NCBI GenBank assembly: GCA_027325905.1
Contig: DAIEEM010000098.1
Location: 1 to 5,905 of the forward strand
Length of the DNA stretch: 5,905 nt
Source: Rhodocyclaceae bacterium
GTDB lineage: Bacteria; Pseudomonadota; Gammaproteobacteria; Burkholderiales; Rhodocyclaceae
Direction of reading: 5' to 3'
The notes below the pieces were generated by a model. The model was not told where the DNA came from. It did no database searches and worked only from the letters and a program-made list of their open reading frames with translations. Positions 5,287 to 5,905 of this stretch are shown here, in pieces (position 1 is the stretch's first letter; each line of letters opens with the position of its first letter). Made by a program: the position numbers and the translations under genes.

Positions 5287-5747
5287 TGCCGGCCTCGCTC
5301 GCTATGGGCGGAAACGCAGGCGTGGCGGCCGTCTCCGGCGACCGTGAGACACACGGCGAGGTCCGGTGCGGGCAGATAAGGCGCGGCCTTGTCCGGCCAT
5401 TCGACCAGACAGATTCCGTCGCCCGCGAAGTATTCGTCCAGGCCTGCATCCAGATATTCTTCCGGTTGGTTGAACCGATAAAAATCAAAGTGATACAAGT
5501 GTAATCCAGAAACAGGGTGAACTTCAACCAGCGTATAGGTCGGGCTCTTGACCGGCCCCCGGTCGCCCAAAGCTCGCAACCACCCGCGCACCAGCGTCGT
5601 CTTGCCGGCGCCGAGGTCGCCCTCCAGCGCGATGAGCACTCTAGCGGCCGCGTCGTTGCCGACTTGAGCGGCCAGGGAGGCGCCGAGCGCTAGCGTGGCG
5701 GCTTCGTCGGGGAGGTCGAACGTCAGGGTATGATGGTTTGCATGCAT
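5217..5747 (-). CDS. tsaE: tRNA t6A37 biosynthesis ATPase TsaE
   Basis: The ATPase partner of TsaB and TsaD in making N6-threonylcarbamoyladenosine at position 37 of ANN-decoding tRNAs. The 176-residue protein has the P-loop EGDLGAGKTT (42-51) with Lys49, the SPTYTLVEV segment (68-76), HFDFYR (86-91) and VEWPDKA (115-121), which are the family signatures. The start at 5747 (MHANHHTL) is chosen because the fold begins at about residue 7 and the upstream reading frame is antisense to queG. No clear Shine-Dalgarno precedes it. The C-terminal tail beyond the core is low in complexity (SLAATSSSSPPPA) and corresponds to the 70 bases shared with amiC, so it may have arisen by read-through into that gene. 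A stretch of codons near 5450-5520 is A/T-rich compared with neighbours. The gene heads tsaE-amiC and its first codons overlap those of divergent queG. Confidence 0.95.
   Translation of the reverse strand: MHANHHTLTFDLPDEAATLALGASLAAQVGNDAAARVLIALEGDLGAGKTTLVRGWLRALGDRGPVKSPTYTLVEVHPVSGLHLYHFDFYRFNQPEEYLDAGLDEYFAGDGICLVEWPDKAAPYLPAPDLAVCLTVAGDGRHACVSAHSERGRQWLNGLTKSPSLAATSSSSPPPA
5293..5296 (-). promoter_or_regulatory. Ribosome binding site of amiC inside tsaE
   Basis: GAGG on the minus strand, six bases before the amiC ATG at 5286. It lies within tsaE coding sequence, supports the chosen amiC start and confirms that the 70-base overlap is not an artefact of picking too early a start. Confidence 0.6.
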
Positions 5748-5905
5748 GATCGCGACTGGGCTGCGCTGGCGGCGCAAATCAAGGTTTGGGGCGGGGAGCT
5801 CGGTTTCGATGCCATCGGCATCGCCGGCGCCGATCTCGGCGACGCCGAACGCGGCCTCGCGGCCTGGCTCGCCGCCGGCTGTCACGGCGAGATGGATTAT
5901 ATGGC
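5733..5905 (+). CDS. queG: Epoxyqueuosine reductase, N-terminal part (cut by window edge)
   Basis: A cobalamin- and iron-sulfur-dependent enzyme that reduces epoxyqueuosine to queuosine in tRNA, the last step of queuosine synthesis. Only about 57 codons are in the window. The translation includes ALAAQIKVWGGELGFDAIGI, then an Asp/Ala-rich turn, then AAWLAAGCHGEMDYMA at the edge. This matches the QueG N-terminal pattern (IKxWGxELGFxxxGIA ... WLAAGxHGEMDYM). The cofactor-binding parts lie outside the window. Three in-frame ATGs compete: 5730, 5733 and 5742. I choose 5733 because AGGG at 5725-5728 is four bases upstream; 5742 (MHDRDW) is also plausible and would suit the family length. The gene is divergent from tsaE and the start regions overlap, so its promoter must lie in tsaE coding sequence. 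This queG / tsaE-amiC arrangement is common in betaproteobacteria. Confidence 0.88.
   Translation, partial: MVCMHDRDWAALAAQIKVWGGELGFDAIGIAGADLGDAERGLAAWLAAGCHGEMDYM
5741..5748. repeat. Palindrome CATGCATG spanning the opposed queG and tsaE starts
   Basis: CATGCATG is its own reverse complement. On the plus strand ATGCAT (5742-5747) can start queG (Met-His), and on the minus strand the same six bases start tsaE (Met-His). The palindrome is directly visible; whether queG starts here or nine bases earlier is uncertain. Confidence 0.6.

Noticed and set aside
4240..5379. Plus-strand open frame (379 codons) opposite amiC
   Set aside because: Antisense to amiC, whose four active-site residues I checked codon by codon; no ribosome binding site or recognisable fold in the shadow.
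5217..5885. Longer tsaE start at 5885 adding 46 residues
   Set aside because: The extra residues are antisense to queG and precede the conserved TsaE fold; the 5747 start suits the family.

Overview
The window is GC-rich, densely packed bacterial chromosome. I see eight protein-coding genes, two of them cut by the window edges. I see no RNA genes, insertion sequences, CRISPR arrays or phage genes. The gene neighbourhoods (ribF-ileS; queG divergent from tsaE-amiC), a Tat-type signal on the AmiC amidase and high GC in codon third positions suggest a betaproteobacterium, possibly of the Rhodocyclales type. That placement rests on gene order and protein resemblance remembered from those groups, not on a search.

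Layout. Positions 1-1245 (minus strand) hold the 5' end of ileS and complete ribF, read ribF then ileS with an 8-base overlap. Positions 1246-1406 are the only real intergenic region. It is divergent and carries good extended -10 promoter candidates on both strands. Positions 1407-4024 (plus strand) hold a three-gene envelope-signalling cluster: a membrane-anchored class III nucleotide cyclase with a C-terminal PEGA-like domain, a small TssQ-like lipoprotein, and a tail-anchored Hanks-type Ser/Thr kinase. Positions 4030-5747 (minus strand) hold tsaE and amiC, read tsaE then amiC with a 70-base overlap; they run convergently into the kinase gene. From 5733 to the right edge (plus strand) is the start of queG, head-to-head with tsaE and overlapping its start.

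How the genes work together. ribF (FMN/FAD synthesis), ileS (tRNA charging), tsaE (tRNA t6A37) and queG (tRNA queuosine) are housekeeping genes, and amiC splits septal peptidoglycan. The accessory and most interesting part is the cyclase-lipoprotein-kinase cluster. All three products are predicted to be membrane-tethered: two inner-membrane proteins with cytoplasmic catalytic domains and one lipoprotein whose +2 residue favours the outer membrane. The cyclase keeps its metal and transition-state residues but lacks the usual purine-selecting pair. The lipoprotein resembles a family associated with type VI secretion, yet no secretion genes lie in the window. A coupled cyclic-nucleotide and phosphorylation pathway sensing the envelope is a reasonable hypothesis, but it is inference.
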